A stretch of 64,000 bases of DNA from Manduca sexta (Eukaryota; Arthropoda; Insecta; Lepidoptera; Sphingidae), in the NCBI RefSeq assembly GCF_014839805.1, contig NC_051136.1, forward strand, positions 1,860,001-1,924,000, read 5' to 3'. Positions 47,297 to 56,296 of the stretch are shown one piece after another. Position numbers and translations under genes: made by a program. Below the pieces are notes generated by a model that was given only the letters and a program-made list of their open reading frames with translations, ran no database searches and was not told the origin of the DNA. How positions within the stretch are numbered: position 1 is the first letter of the stretch; each line of letters begins with the position of its first letter.

Positions 47297-47640
47297 CTAG
47301 CGTCCCCTGATTATTGGGAACGATGTCTGTGTTCCGTAGGGCTGGCGTGGTGGGATTAGTTTCTTCAAAATCTCGTAAATTTCGAAAGCTAGACCTGTAT
47401 TTATGTACTTGTATGTCTTTCTGCTAGACATTAGTAGACTTTTGTTGCCTTGGTATTGTAGCTTGAATGGACTGTAGACAGTGATCCTTAGTTTGGCTCC
47501 TGTGATCAGCACAATGATCTGTAGATCAGACAACACTAGTTTTTCTTGCCTAATTTGTCTGGCAATGGGTGTTCAAGAGGATTTTGCGTCCAACAGGCAG
47601 GTCGTAAAAACGAAACCAAATTCTTTCTGCAAAATGATTA
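47297..47640 (-). pseudogene. decayed coding region, probably transposon-derived
   Basis: The minus frame 47297-47536 extends upstream of its first GTG codon and reads SDLQIIVLITGAKLRI, YSPFKLQYQGNKSLL and KTYKYINTGLAFEIYEILKK, ending at a TAG. This looks more protein-like than other frames in the region. Upstream, other frames continue in similar style (for instance KEFGFVFTTCLLDAKSS), suggesting frameshifts. No ATG start, splice site or recognised domain is present. A mobile-element ORF is the likeliest source, but it is not proven. Confidence 0.3.
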
Positions 47641-47783
47641 AAATGCTTTAATTCTACATAGGAGTTAGTAAATATCAATAGAATAAGAGTTGAATAACCA
47701 AAACAGCAGAAGAAACAGAATAAAACAGCCTATATAATATAAGAATAGAGTTTGCAGAAAAGTAGGATATCGCTTTTTATATA

Positions 47784-47922
47784 TTTTTTTTTATTTACTG
47801 ACACGGTAAACTGATCCTACTGGACCTGATAGTAAGTGGAGTGGTATCCAATAGAATATCGACTGACGAGAGATGATTACCTCTAGGCAGTCTACACAAT
47901 AATGCCGGCCTGTTGGAACCAA
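47784..47922 (-). repeat. LINE-like 3' tail, family C, with poly(A)
   Basis: A T run at 47784-47792 (poly(A) on the minus strand) is followed by 'gtaagtggagtggtatcc', 'aatatcgactgacgagagatg' and 'aatgccggcctgttgg'. This copy shows that the family ends in poly(A). Confidence 0.6.
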
Positions 47923-49017
47923 ATATACACAAGCTGATCCCACATTCACGTGGGCCAGTATAGCGGGATTTAAAACCTTGTGTACGGTGCTCACTGTTAG
48001 GGCTGATATAGAATATACCCTACCACCATCATAGAGCTGTAAATATTAATTTACAAATGTTTTGTAAAAATATTGTTACGGTCCAACTCAACAATCCGAT
48101 GACGTTTTAATATTAAAACCATTGCTACAACCAATCAGTGAAGCGTAGTCCTACGTGATACATCATTTTTAATCCAGGAAAATTAAGTTGCATTCGAGTT
48201 AATATTTTACGATTGACAATCGATAAAAATGTTTTTGTTACAAAAACACACCATGTGGGCACAGGCTTCTATATTATGCCATTAAAATAAACTCTGTGAA
48301 CTATAGATATTTTGCACCTACGATTACCAGGTTATATTACTGGTACATAATACTTAATCTTGTTTTCAAATTTGTACGAAACTTGTAGATAATGTAAAGT
48401 TTCTCAATTTGAACCATATATTCCACATAACTATGACAATTTAACAATGGCATATAACAGAAAAGTAACCTAACAATACACGTACACAAAATTTCCTTGA
48501 TACTTAGTATTCATACCCTTAAAAGTGACAACCCTATCGAGCTAGAGGGTTAACGCGTAGAATTTAAATTCGTATAACGCTGTTTTAGGATAATAAAAGC
48601 ATTGAATAAGCAACTAGATGAGATTGGGGATTGATTCCGCACCCCGGCGGTACGCACTGGCTCTTCAATACTAAACGGGTTGTCTGTTTGCACTTAGGGT
48701 TGCCAGGATATTGTCATAGTCATAGTTTAGATCTTTTTAAATATGAAGGTATTTTACAATAAATAGTATTAAGACCAAATGTATTGAATCGTTGAATGTG
48801 TCGATTGACCATTTAGAAGGAACGATTGCTATAATGCTGTATTGGATATACTCGTATAGGCACTGATTGTTTGTGATAATCAAGTTACCAATATTATTAA
48901 TAAATCAATATGACGATGTACACTGTACAGCCGTGGCTTATTCTAACAACAGTAGATCCAAAATAATCTGTGATTAACTCTTACAAAGTTAAAGCAACAA
49001 AAAAAAATATATAAAAT
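47923..49017. other. non-coding stretch
   Basis: About 1.1 kb before the copia element. No repeat or exon recognised. Confidence 0.4.
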
Positions 49018-49022
49018 GCTAC
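49018..49022. repeat. copia target-site duplication, left
   Basis: GCTAC, identical to 53502-53506 on the other side of the element. Five bases is the usual duplication for Ty1/copia integrases. Confidence 0.9.
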
Positions 49023-49199
49023 TGTTGGAGATTGTAACCTTCGTCGTGACTTATTATTTTTTATATGTTCTATTTTTAGAACTAATTGTATTTTGTTTGC
49101 CATAGTTACTTCTCTTTAGTCCGAAATAAACACTCATGTCAATAACATCTTTTTACTAACTTTATTTAATTACTAAGAACATATACCATATTTACAACA
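49023..49199 (+). repeat. copia 5' LTR
   Basis: 177 bp starting TGTTGGAG and ending TTTACAACA, i.e. TG...CA termini. AATAAA at 49125-49130 is a likely polyadenylation signal. The copy at 53324-53501 is near identical; the two differ only around 'acttctctttag' versus 'acttcccttttag'. Confidence 0.95.
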
Positions 49200-49217
49200 C
49201 GTTATCAGCACGAACGC
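49200..49217 (+). other. copia primer binding site
   Basis: CGTTATCAGCACGAACGC begins one base after the 5' LTR. It is close to the complement of a tRNA-Ile anticodon arm (from memory of the conserved GTGCTAATAACG stretch), with one or two mismatches. That would mean priming from an internal site of a cut tRNA, as Drosophila copia does with initiator tRNA-Met. The tRNA identity is inference. Confidence 0.55.
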
Positions 49218-49305
49218 TTAGTTCTTAGTTTTTTTTTTCACGTTATTTGGTAAAATAAAGTTGTATATATTTTTTGTGTGACTAGGAAATAGTAATAGTC
49301 TGAAA

Positions 49306-50508
49306 ATGTCACATGAATCTGGAGATGTTTCGAGTGTGAAAAATTCCCCGTCGTCGAGCTCATCTTTTACATTTTCATGTTTGAGGATAAAAGATGGATA
49401 TCCGACTTGGAAGTTCAAGATGCGAAATTACCTTATCCATGAGTATTTATGGGAAACAATTAGTGGATACCGAGATGGAGACACAACCCCTGCCTCTACA
49501 AAGGTACGCAAAGACGCAAAGGCATTAGCAAAGATATGCTTATCAGTAGAAGGTGCAGCGATAACCCATATAAGATGTGCGAAAACTGCATCTGAGGCAT
49601 GGACTTGTTTGCAAAAAGCCTTTGAAGATAAGGGAATAGGACGAAGATTATTTTTGGAGCGTAGACTGTACAGGTTGAGTCTATCAGAGTTCAAAAATAT
49701 TGAACTATATATTAACGCAGTTATGTCAACCGCACAGGATCTTGCGGATATTGATGTAGTCATAGAGGACAAGTCTATTGCTGCAATACTTTTGGGAGGT
49801 CTAACTCCAAGGTATGAACCTCTCATTATGGCTTTAGAAAATTGCAATGTAGACGTGACTACAGAGTTGGTGAAAACAAAACTGCTTAATGAAATGTCCA
49901 AAGATGTGGCTACATCATTAGACTCTGTCTTTCATGCGAAGAAGAAGCCTAAGTCAATGAAGAAGAATATAGTTTGTTATGAGTGCAAGACACCTGGACA
50001 TAAGAGACCAGACTGTCCACAGAGAAACAAGAAGGAGAAAGGCAATGCGGTAAATACCAATGATACGATATTTACAAGTCTTAATACTTCTGGAAACCCA
50101 AGAAAGGACATAATTTATGTAGATTCAGGTTGTACTAGACACATGACTTCTAGACGGGACTGGTTTCAGAATATCTCGATACAGAATCAAGGTACTGTTA
50201 CTGTCGCAAATGGAGAACAGATTAAGTGCTGCGGAATTGGAAATATTTCAATAAACACGCCCGAGAACGTGGTCAACAATATTAGTGATGTTGCTTATAT
50301 ACCAGATTTGAAAGCTAGTTTGTTATCTGTATATAAAACTGTTGAAAAGGGTTTTATTTGTGTTTTTGATAAAAATGGATGTAACTTTTATAAATCTGAT
50401 ACTTTTAATTTTACAGGTGAATCTGTTGCTCATGCCTCGCCCTGTGGTGGACTGTACGTTTTAGATGGAACTGTAAATGTTTCCGAGAATGTGGCGGATA
50501 ATTTTTGA
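49306..50508 (+). CDS. copia Gag and protease (first part of polyprotein)
   Basis: 400 codons from an ATG 106 bases after the LTR. The N-terminal ~210 residues are a helical copia-type capsid region (DGYPTWKFKMRNYL, then LSEFKNIELYIN). A CCHC zinc knuckle, CYECKTPGHKRPDC, starts at residue 224. The aspartic protease active site YVDSGCTRHM has its Asp at residue 273, where typical copia proteases read D-S-G. The frame then continues into the gag-pre-integrase linker before a TGA at 50506-50508. The next frame starts one base back, and the junction lies on a five-T run. Copia elements normally make one continuous Gag-Pol, so this stop is probably an indel rather than a natural boundary, though a programmed -1 shift is possible. 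Confidence 0.92.
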   Translation: MSHESGDVSSVKNSPSSSSSFTFSCLRIKDGYPTWKFKMRNYLIHEYLWETISGYRDGDTTPASTKVRKDAKALAKICLSVEGAAITHIRCAKTASEAWTCLQKAFEDKGIGRRLFLERRLYRLSLSEFKNIELYINAVMSTAQDLADIDVVIEDKSIAAILLGGLTPRYEPLIMALENCNVDVTTELVKTKLLNEMSKDVATSLDSVFHAKKKPKSMKKNIVCYECKTPGHKRPDCPQRNKKEKGNAVNTNDTIFTSLNTSGNPRKDIIYVDSGCTRHMTSRRDWFQNISIQNQGTVTVANGEQIKCCGIGNISINTPENVVNNISDVAYIPDLKASLLSVYKTVEKGFICVFDKNGCNFYKSDTFNFTGESVAHASPCGGLYVLDGTVNVSENVADNF

Positions 50509-50729
50509 CACAAGATGTGCACTCTGGTTGTCAGGATAGTTATCAAATATGGCATAAGAGGTTAGGACATTTGTGTCGTATAGGCATGAACCAACTGAAA
50601 AATCACAAGGTAGGTATAAAGTATACAGGAGTAGATAAAACTAGTTGTATCGCTTGCGTGGAAGGTAAACAAGCAAGAAAACCTTTCAAAAGGTTAGCGT
50701 TTAATAGGGCTACTTCCCCTTGGAACTGA
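50505..50729 (+). CDS. copia gag-pre-integrase zinc-binding segment
   Basis: A 74-codon frame fragment, not an independent gene: the first codon is TTG. It has the HHCC zinc-binding module of copia integrases: WHKRLGH with two His, then SCIACVEGKQARKPF with C-x2-C. It holds the integrase N-terminus and helps position the viral DNA end. The frame breaks at the CCCCTT run at 50716-50721, where the integrase core continues in another frame. Confidence 0.9.
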   Translation: MTQDVHSGCQDSYQIWHKRLGHLCRIGMNQLKNHKVGIKYTGVDKTSCIACVEGKQARKPFKRLAFNRATSPWN

Positions 50730-51562
50730 TCCATATGGATTTGATGGGACCGGTGTCTACAACTTCTTTTCAAGGAAATAGATATATGTTGACAATAGTA
50801 GACGATTATACGCGAAAAGTGTTTGCTTATTTTATTTCTTCTAAAACAGAAGTCAAAGATATATTTTGTGTGTTTCAATGTTTTGTTGAAAATCAGTTAG
50901 ATAAAACAATTAAAGCAATTAGGACTGATGGAGGTAAGGAGTTCGTGAATAAAGAGTTTGTTGATTATCTTGCTTCAAAAGGTATAGAACATCAAACAAC
51001 GACGCCTTATAGTCCTCAGCAAGTTGGAGTAGCGGAACGCACCCATCGTTCGGTTACAGAAAAGGCAAGAACGTTGCTAGCTGAAAGTTCACTACCGAAA
51101 GCATTCTGGGAAGATGCATTCCAAGTTGCCATTTACCTTAAGAATAGGTCTCCTCATCGAGCCTTAGGTGGACAAATTCCTTATGACAAATGGTATGGAC
51201 GAAAAGGTGATCTTAGCCATCTAAAAGTGTTTGGTTGTAGAGCTCTAGTCCATATACCTTCGTGTCACAGGAAGAAATTAGATGTCAAGGCACAGGAAGC
51301 AATTTTCGTCGGTTATTCTGAAAATCCAGGCACTTATATTTTTAGGGACCCTGCTAACCCACGAAAAGTTATTATATCCAGAGATGCAACCTTTTTTGAA
51401 AATTGCTTTACAGCGCTAAAGCAGAAGCAATCTGTCGCACAGTCAGAATCTATATTGTTATTTGATGAGCAAAAGAGATTGAGTCTGAGTTTGATCATGA
51501 CTGTCAATTCTATGACTGTGATGAGAGTATCAGCCCGGCGGCTGAAGCAACTTTACCAGTAA
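50720..51562 (+). CDS. copia integrase catalytic core
   Basis: A 280-codon frame carrying the RNase H-fold integrase core. The catalytic triad is visible: Asp in HMDLMGP (residue 7), Asp in IRTDGGKEF (residue 70) and Glu in GVAERTHRS (residue 106), the last two separated by 35 residues as in DD35E enzymes. The copia-typical KVFGCRALVHIP and AIFVGYSENPGTY follow near residues 170-215. The last ~50 codons after the A run at 51471-51474 are out of frame. The TTG first codon is a frame boundary, not a start. Confidence 0.92.
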   Translation: MELIHMDLMGPVSTTSFQGNRYMLTIVDDYTRKVFAYFISSKTEVKDIFCVFQCFVENQLDKTIKAIRTDGGKEFVNKEFVDYLASKGIEHQTTTPYSPQQVGVAERTHRSVTEKARTLLAESSLPKAFWEDAFQVAIYLKNRSPHRALGGQIPYDKWYGRKGDLSHLKVFGCRALVHIPSCHRKKLDVKAQEAIFVGYSENPGTYIFRDPANPRKVIISRDATFFENCFTALKQKQSVAQSESILLFDEQKRLSLSLIMTVNSMTVMRVSARRLKQLYQ

Positions 51563-51990
51563 ATCTAGAAAGTGCAAAAGAGTCAGTGACTCTGGAAGAG
51601 CGAGAGTCTCTCAGTGACTTAAGGCTGCCTAGTGTGGAAGAAGTGACAGCGAATTTGGAACAGGAATCGCACCCTGAGCGCAGATACCCTTCCAGAGATA
51701 GAAAAGCAACAAATTTTTATAAAGCTTACAATACGTCAATGGTAGATTCTAATGAACCTACGACATATTACGAAGCTACTCATGCCGATGATGCTGATAA
51801 GTGGCAACATGCTATGGTTGATGAGTATAGTTCCTTAAGGAAACTCCATACATGGAATTTAGTAGATAGACCTAACAAAAGGTTATACCATGTAAATGGA
51901 TTTACAAAATTAAAAGGGATGCTTATGGTAATATTACCAAGTATAAAGCGAGACTCGTCGTCAAAGGTTTTCATCAAGTTGAAAGTGTAG
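51480..51990 (+). CDS. copia integrase C-terminal linker to RT start
   Basis: After the break at 51471-51474 the polyprotein continues through an acidic linker (EVTANLEQESHPERRYPSRD) to the motif DKWQHAMVDEYSSLRKLHTW, which marks the beginning of copia reverse transcriptases. The frame is lost again at the A run 51877-51880; the residues beyond it to 51990 are out-of-frame. An ATG-less fragment of one polyprotein. Confidence 0.85.
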
Positions 51991-52241
51991 ACTACAAGGA
52001 GACGTTCGCACCAGTGATTCGTCATTCTTCCCTCCGCACGTTGTTTGCGATAGCTGCAGATATGAAGTTGAGAATGAAGCACTTAGATGTCGATACAGCT
52101 TTCCTTAACGGAGATTTAGAAGAAGAAGTTTTCATGGAGCAACCTCTTGGTTTTATTGAAAAGGGTAAAGAAAACAAAGTTTGTTTATTGAAGAAATCTC
52201 TTTACGGTCTTAAACAGGCACCGCGAGCTTGGAATAAAAAA
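51881..52241 (+). CDS. copia reverse transcriptase, N-terminal half
   Basis: Resumes immediately after the A run at 51877-51880. Motifs include CKWIYKIKRDAYG, KARLVVKGFHQ, DYKETFAPV and the palm motif LDVDTAFLNGDL with the first catalytic Asp, then SLYGLKQAPRAW. These are diagnostic of the RVT_2 (copia) family. The frame is broken by the six-A run at 52236-52241. Confidence 0.92.
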
Positions 52242-52591
52242 GTTAAATGAAACGCTTTCTAAAATAGGTTTCATAGGAACTCCTTCCGAACCTTGTGTGT
52301 ATACTAAACTTTTGGTAAAGAACTTGTAATATTAGGAATCTTTGTTGATGACATAATAGTCTTCTTTAATTCTGATTTGACATTTGACACTGTCAAGAAT
52401 GATTTGTCGAAATATTTTTCATTAAAAGATCTCGGAATACTGAAATGTTATTTGGGACTACAAGTTGAAAGTGATTCCGAGAGTATAAGGTTGAACCAGC
52501 GAAATTATATTCTTTCTATATTAGAAAAATTTAATATGAAGGATTGTAAGGCCGTGGATACTCCATTAATTAAAAAGAATATGGAAAAAAA
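52242..52591 (+). CDS. copia reverse transcriptase, catalytic centre and thumb
   Basis: Includes the catalytic pair in FVDDIIVF (GAT GAC at 52347-52352), a conservative form of the usual YVDD box, then SLKDLGILKCYLGLQVE and RNYILSILEKF. Frameshifts flank it at 52236-52241 and 52585-52591 and one interrupts it at 52310-52313. Confidence 0.9.
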
Positions 52592-52593
52592 GA

Positions 52594-53277
52594 ATGGATG
52601 GTCAAGTCAGTGAGTCTTATCCTTATCAAAACTTAATAGGATGCCTCATGTATCTAGCGGTAAACACACGACCAGACATCGCTTACGCCACGAGCTATTT
52701 AAGTCAATTTAATACGTGTTTTACTAAAGAACACTGGAATGCTGCTAAAAGGATTCTGCAATACCTAAAAGGTACCCTAAACTATTCATTGGTTTACAGG
52801 AAGAATAGAGAACCTTTAAAGGGTTTTTGTGACGCAGACTGGGCAAACTGTCCAATCGACAGAAGGTCATACACCGGTTATGTTTACAAGTTAAGTGGAG
52901 GTCCAGTATCATGGGAATCCAAGAAGCAACCTACTGTTGCGTTAAGTTCGGCCGAGTCAGAATATATGGCATTAGCGTCTGCCACGAAGGAAGCGTGTTA
53001 CTTACGTCGGTTTATATACGAGATAACAGGTATACTTTGTTCAGTTAACTTAGCTTCTGACAGCCAAAGTGCCATTAATCTTGTTCGAAATCCTGTACAC
53101 CACAGCAGGACGAAGCATATAGATACTAGGTTTCACTTTATTAGGGAAAAGGTATCTAATAATATTGTTAAGTTAGAATATATAAAAAGTAACGATATGC
53201 CTGCTGATGTACTAACGAAGGCCCTCGGACCTCTAGCACACAAACGATGTGTAGTTAACTTAGGTTTAGAAACTTAA
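52594..53277 (+). CDS. copia RT C-terminus and RNase H
   Basis: 227 codons beginning at an in-frame ATG that is probably internal. Starts in the RT connection (SYPYQNLIGCLMYL, NTRPDIAYATSYLS) and continues into RNase H with GFCDADWANCPIDRRSYTGY (first Asp), ALSSAESEYMALASATKEA (Glu) and ASDSQSAINLV (Asp). RTKHIDTRFHFIRE and MPADVLTKAL close the polyprotein, and the stop is 46 bases before the 3' LTR. The domain is uninterrupted over its full length. Confidence 0.93.
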   Translation: MDGQVSESYPYQNLIGCLMYLAVNTRPDIAYATSYLSQFNTCFTKEHWNAAKRILQYLKGTLNYSLVYRKNREPLKGFCDADWANCPIDRRSYTGYVYKLSGGPVSWESKKQPTVALSSAESEYMALASATKEACYLRRFIYEITGILCSVNLASDSQSAINLVRNPVHHSRTKHIDTRFHFIREKVSNNIVKLEYIKSNDMPADVLTKALGPLAHKRCVVNLGLET

Positions 53278-53310
53278 TTATTTTATTTGTTTCGTTTCTG
53301 TCACAACTGC

Positions 53311-53323
53311 GATTAAGGGCGGC
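53311..53323 (+). other. copia polypurine-tract position
   Basis: GATTAAGGGCGGC lies directly against the 3' LTR where plus-strand DNA synthesis would be primed. The purine run is short and interrupted, so it is only a positional assignment. Confidence 0.5.
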
Positions 53324-53501
53324 TGTTGGAGATTGTAACCTTCGTCGTGACTTATTATTTTTTATATGTTCTATTTTTAGAACTAATTGTATTTTGTTTG
53401 CCATAGTTACTTCCCTTTTAGTCCGAAATAAACACTCATGTCAATAACATCTTTTTACTAACTTTATTTAATTACTAAGAACATATACCATATTTACAAC
53501 A
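53324..53501 (+). repeat. copia 3' LTR
   Basis: 178 bp, TGTTGGAG...TTTACAACA. It differs from the 5' LTR by one substitution and one extra T in a T run. Confidence 0.95.
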
Positions 53502-53506
53502 GCTAC
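53502..53506. repeat. copia target-site duplication, right
   Basis: GCTAC, a perfect match of 49018-49022. Confidence 0.9.
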
Positions 53507-53805
53507 CATTTTAGTAATAAAAAGTACAGTCAGACCTAGCCTGCCCACGCTAAATAAACCGGCTTACACAATCCCAAAGCCTATCAAATAAGTTGGTGAA
53601 GCCATTTTGTTCGCAAACATTGTATGCCGTCTCCTCATTGATTCGTCATATCTTATTCATAAGTAAATATGAAATGGGTTGCGATGGGCTTAGTTTCGTG
53701 GGTTTCAATGTTCTATTTTAATATAGGGTTGGCAGTGGTTCGTTTATGAAAAGTTATATTTGCGACTCGGCCTTTGTGAAAGTCTCTTCTGGGAAATGAA
53801 TTCCT
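53507..53805. other. non-coding stretch
   Basis: Flank of the copia insertion; nothing recognised. Confidence 0.35.
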
Positions 53806-53998
53806 CCTAGCCGAATTTCTGTCACGGCGGCCAATCTCAGCGGAGATCAGCTGAGTACGCAGGAGATATTATAGTGCACGTGTTTGTGCGCAATACACAA
53901 GTGCATTCTCTGTTCCTTCACTCTCATAGGCCGGTGAAACGGCAATCCGACATGACTGGGGAGAAATCAGGCGCAAGACCAACGGCTTTACGTGCTTT
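53806..53998 (-). repeat. tRNA-derived SINE, type 3, headless
   Basis: 'cctcctagccgaatttctgtc', 'gagatattatagtgcacgtg', 'ggcaatccgacatgactgg', 'ggctttacgtgcttta'. It is the reverse complement of the 21.9-kb body. It stops abruptly at about 53998 against the coding-like piece that follows. Confidence 0.65.
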
Positions 53999-54001
53999 AA
54001 T

Positions 54002-54243
54002 AAAATTAAAAGTAGCTCCTTTGTGCAAGGACTTGCTGTGGGTGCCACATTTCAAAATCTATCGATTGTGCATGTTTTGCTTCCAAACAAAGGCAAGCAT
54101 CTTCGAGAACTGTTACATTTATATAGATACAAGGCAGCTTGTCAAACCCAGGTACAAGCCAAGAAAAAGATACTAGCAACGCAGCAGCAAATGCACGAAC
54201 TATTTGGAGCCTCTTCTGGCCCTTTAATTACTGTCTCCCAGTA
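54002..54243 (+). pseudogene. coding-like 3' end fragment, unrecognised
   Basis: One frame is open across the SINE boundary to a TAG at 54241-54243, about 80 codons. It reads SSFVQGLAVGATFQNLS, then GKHLRELLHLYRYKAACQ, TQVQAKKKILATQQQMHELF and ends GPLITVSQ. The middle is helix-forming, with a heptad-like pattern. No ATG is near the start, no good acceptor lies just upstream, and no AATAAA follows. It may be the last exon of a host gene, a captured gene fragment beside a SINE, or an old retrocopy. No family is recognised. Confidence 0.3.
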
Positions 54244-54303
54244 GCGAATAGTAAAATATTCCGAACAGGAACACGACACTACATATAGGTGCTAATATAC
54301 GTG

Positions 54304-54376
54304 AATCATCATCATCTTCATAATGATCCGCAGGTTGTCCACTGCTGAATATGGGCCTCCCCCAAAGATTTCCAGA
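54304..54376 (-). repeat. RTE-type LINE 3' tail
   Basis: 'aatcatcatcatcttcata', 'ggttgtccactgctgaatatg' and 'ggcctcccccaaagatttcc' match the 20.6-kb tail. Confidence 0.6.
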
Positions 54377-54387
54377 ATATACTTGAA

Positions 54388-54455
54388 TACGGTCTGAAGA
54401 TCATTCTAATGATAACTAGATTCTATATAAAGAAAATCGGGTTATATAGGTGATG
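54388..54455. mobile_element. hAT-MITE internal fragment
   Basis: 'cggtctgaagatcattctaat' and 'gaaaatcgggttatatagg' match the inside of the 15.4-kb MITE. Both termini are gone. Confidence 0.45.
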
Positions 54456-55996
54456 TCTCGGCAGATCTCTTGAATGAATCTCTATTTTAGTTATGAACCG
54501 ATCATTCAACCATTTTTACTAGAGAACGAACCTGAGTGACCGCTAATACCAAAAATACTATTATTTTTATCATTAATAATTACAAAACCATACCCTTTAT
54601 GATAATTTAGTAATAATCAACATTTCCCTTACCATAGAAATGAATTAAAATCTCTTATCCGGGTTTAATATAAACAAACCCTTCGCGTATCCGGGAGCCG
54701 GTCGAACGTCTCTCAATAATAAAGATTTGCCGACATGTAGGCGGGCCGTAACGAAGGCATCGGCTGGCTTCGACACACCGGCTCATGTAGGGTTGGCACG
54801 AAGACAAATTTCGAATATTTTAGACTCAACAAAATATAGTTCAGTTTGTGCAATGAAAACATTTATGAATATCAAAATGTCTCTCGATGGGCGACAGACA
54901 TCTATGCCTTTTCATTACTGTAAAACCGGCTAACTAAGGAACGCTTTCATGATTACATGCGACTAAGAATTTCACAATTTATTCTTGACGGTTGTAAAAT
55001 ATAATATTAGATATTACTAGAAATTATTTTTAGGACGTTTAAAACATTTTTGTAAATGCTACTCGACACGTAAATGTATAAGCTGACCAAATATAAAAGT
55101 CACAATAAATGGTAATAAAATAATTACTATCTACATTAGCTGTTTAATACAACCGTCGAATAAAATTTACTTGAAACCTGTGCAACAGGCCCGTTATCAT
55201 CTTATTTGAAGCAATTATTTATATCGTTATTAAGGATGAAAAAGTCTTATTAAGTAATTAAACCGAATGTAATAAAAATAATAATTGAAAGTGGTATGGA
55301 TAGATTTAATTCCTCCAGATATGGTGTTAGCAACCCTACCTCAGAGGGATATAAAGGTTTAGCGTCCTGCATCGGACGGACTCGTTCCCCTAACGACTCC
55401 TCCTTAGAAATCTATCTGAATTTTTGGCCTTTAAATTTTCTGTATTAATATTTAATGGGGTAACATGAATAAGAGATGTAATGTACTAATGAGATGGGAG
55501 GGAGATGTGGTAATTAGAAGCTATACTGGGTTCCTAATAATTTTCATTCATAGCTTTTGAAATGATGACTAAAAATTCTTTGGTTTATTAAACTTTACGG
55601 ACGTTTGTGGGTACATAGGCGATTCAACCTTCAATGGCAAGTATTTATAATTACCTACCGTTTAAATAATATAAATGTTAATTGTTTTCTGTACGATAAA
55701 ATTTTATGATAACCTTATTTTACTATTCCAATACAGGTTCATTAACCTCACAACGTGACGTCAAAACAATTTATATTTCATTATCAAAAAACTAGAATAC
55801 ATTTTTAAACACTAGGCATTTTCAAGTTTATCAGTACTTATTGGAGTTTTATCGCAAACACACACGAAACTTCGCGGCAACCTTCACGATTTTTCAAAAC
55901 GAGATAAAGTATTAAGTGGCGTTTTATTATCTATAATTGGACATGTCACGGCATCTTACTATTAAATGCGAAAGTTGGTTAACATATTTATAAGAA
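54456..55996. other. AT-rich non-coding stretch
   Basis: About 1.5 kb with no recognised gene or repeat. A tract ending CCAATACAG at 55737 looks like an acceptor but no coding frame follows. Confidence 0.35.
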
Positions 55997-56296
55997 TTAC
56001 TGGTGGTAGGTCTCTCATAAGTGAGAGTCCGCCTGGGTAGGGACAACCGCAATATTTAATCCGCCACCAAACAGCAGTGTGTAGTCATTGTTGTGTTTCG
56101 GTATGAAGAACATTGTAGCCAGTGTAACTACTGAACATAATACGACTTAACCTCTCATGTCTCGGGATGGCCAGCGCAATGGAATACCAAACTATACTTT
56201 GTAATTCAAGGTGTTGGATGGTGTTTCTACTGTTTATGGGCGGTCGTATCGCTTACCATTAAGCGAACGGCAAGCTCGTCTCGTCATTTTAAGAAA
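55997..56296 (+). repeat. BMC1-like LINE 3' tail, second full copy
   Basis: Begins 'ttactggtggtaggtctctc' and contains 'gagtccgcctgggtaggg', 'cattgtagccagtgtaac', 'tactttgtaattcaaggtg' and 'gcgaacggcaagctcgtc'. It aligns with 28.339-28.635 kb throughout, in the same orientation. Confidence 0.7.

Larger units (their letters stand above)
49023..53501 (+). mobile_element. complete Ty1/copia LTR retrotransposon
   Basis: 4,479 bp with two LTRs (49023-49199 and 53324-53501), a primer binding site, and gag, protease, integrase, reverse transcriptase and RNase H in the copia order (integrase before RT). It is flanked by perfect 5-bp duplications. The LTRs differ by one base and one single-base indel, so the insertion is recent. 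The coding frame is broken at seven places, each at a mononucleotide run: 50502-50506, 50716-50721, 51471-51474, 51877-51880, 52236-52241, 52310-52313 and 52585-52591. I found no in-frame nonsense substitution between these points. Either the copy decayed by slippage or the assembly has homopolymer errors. Confidence 0.95.

Noticed and set aside
49428..49901. 157-codon minus-strand frame
   Set aside because: Antisense shadow of the copia gag gene.
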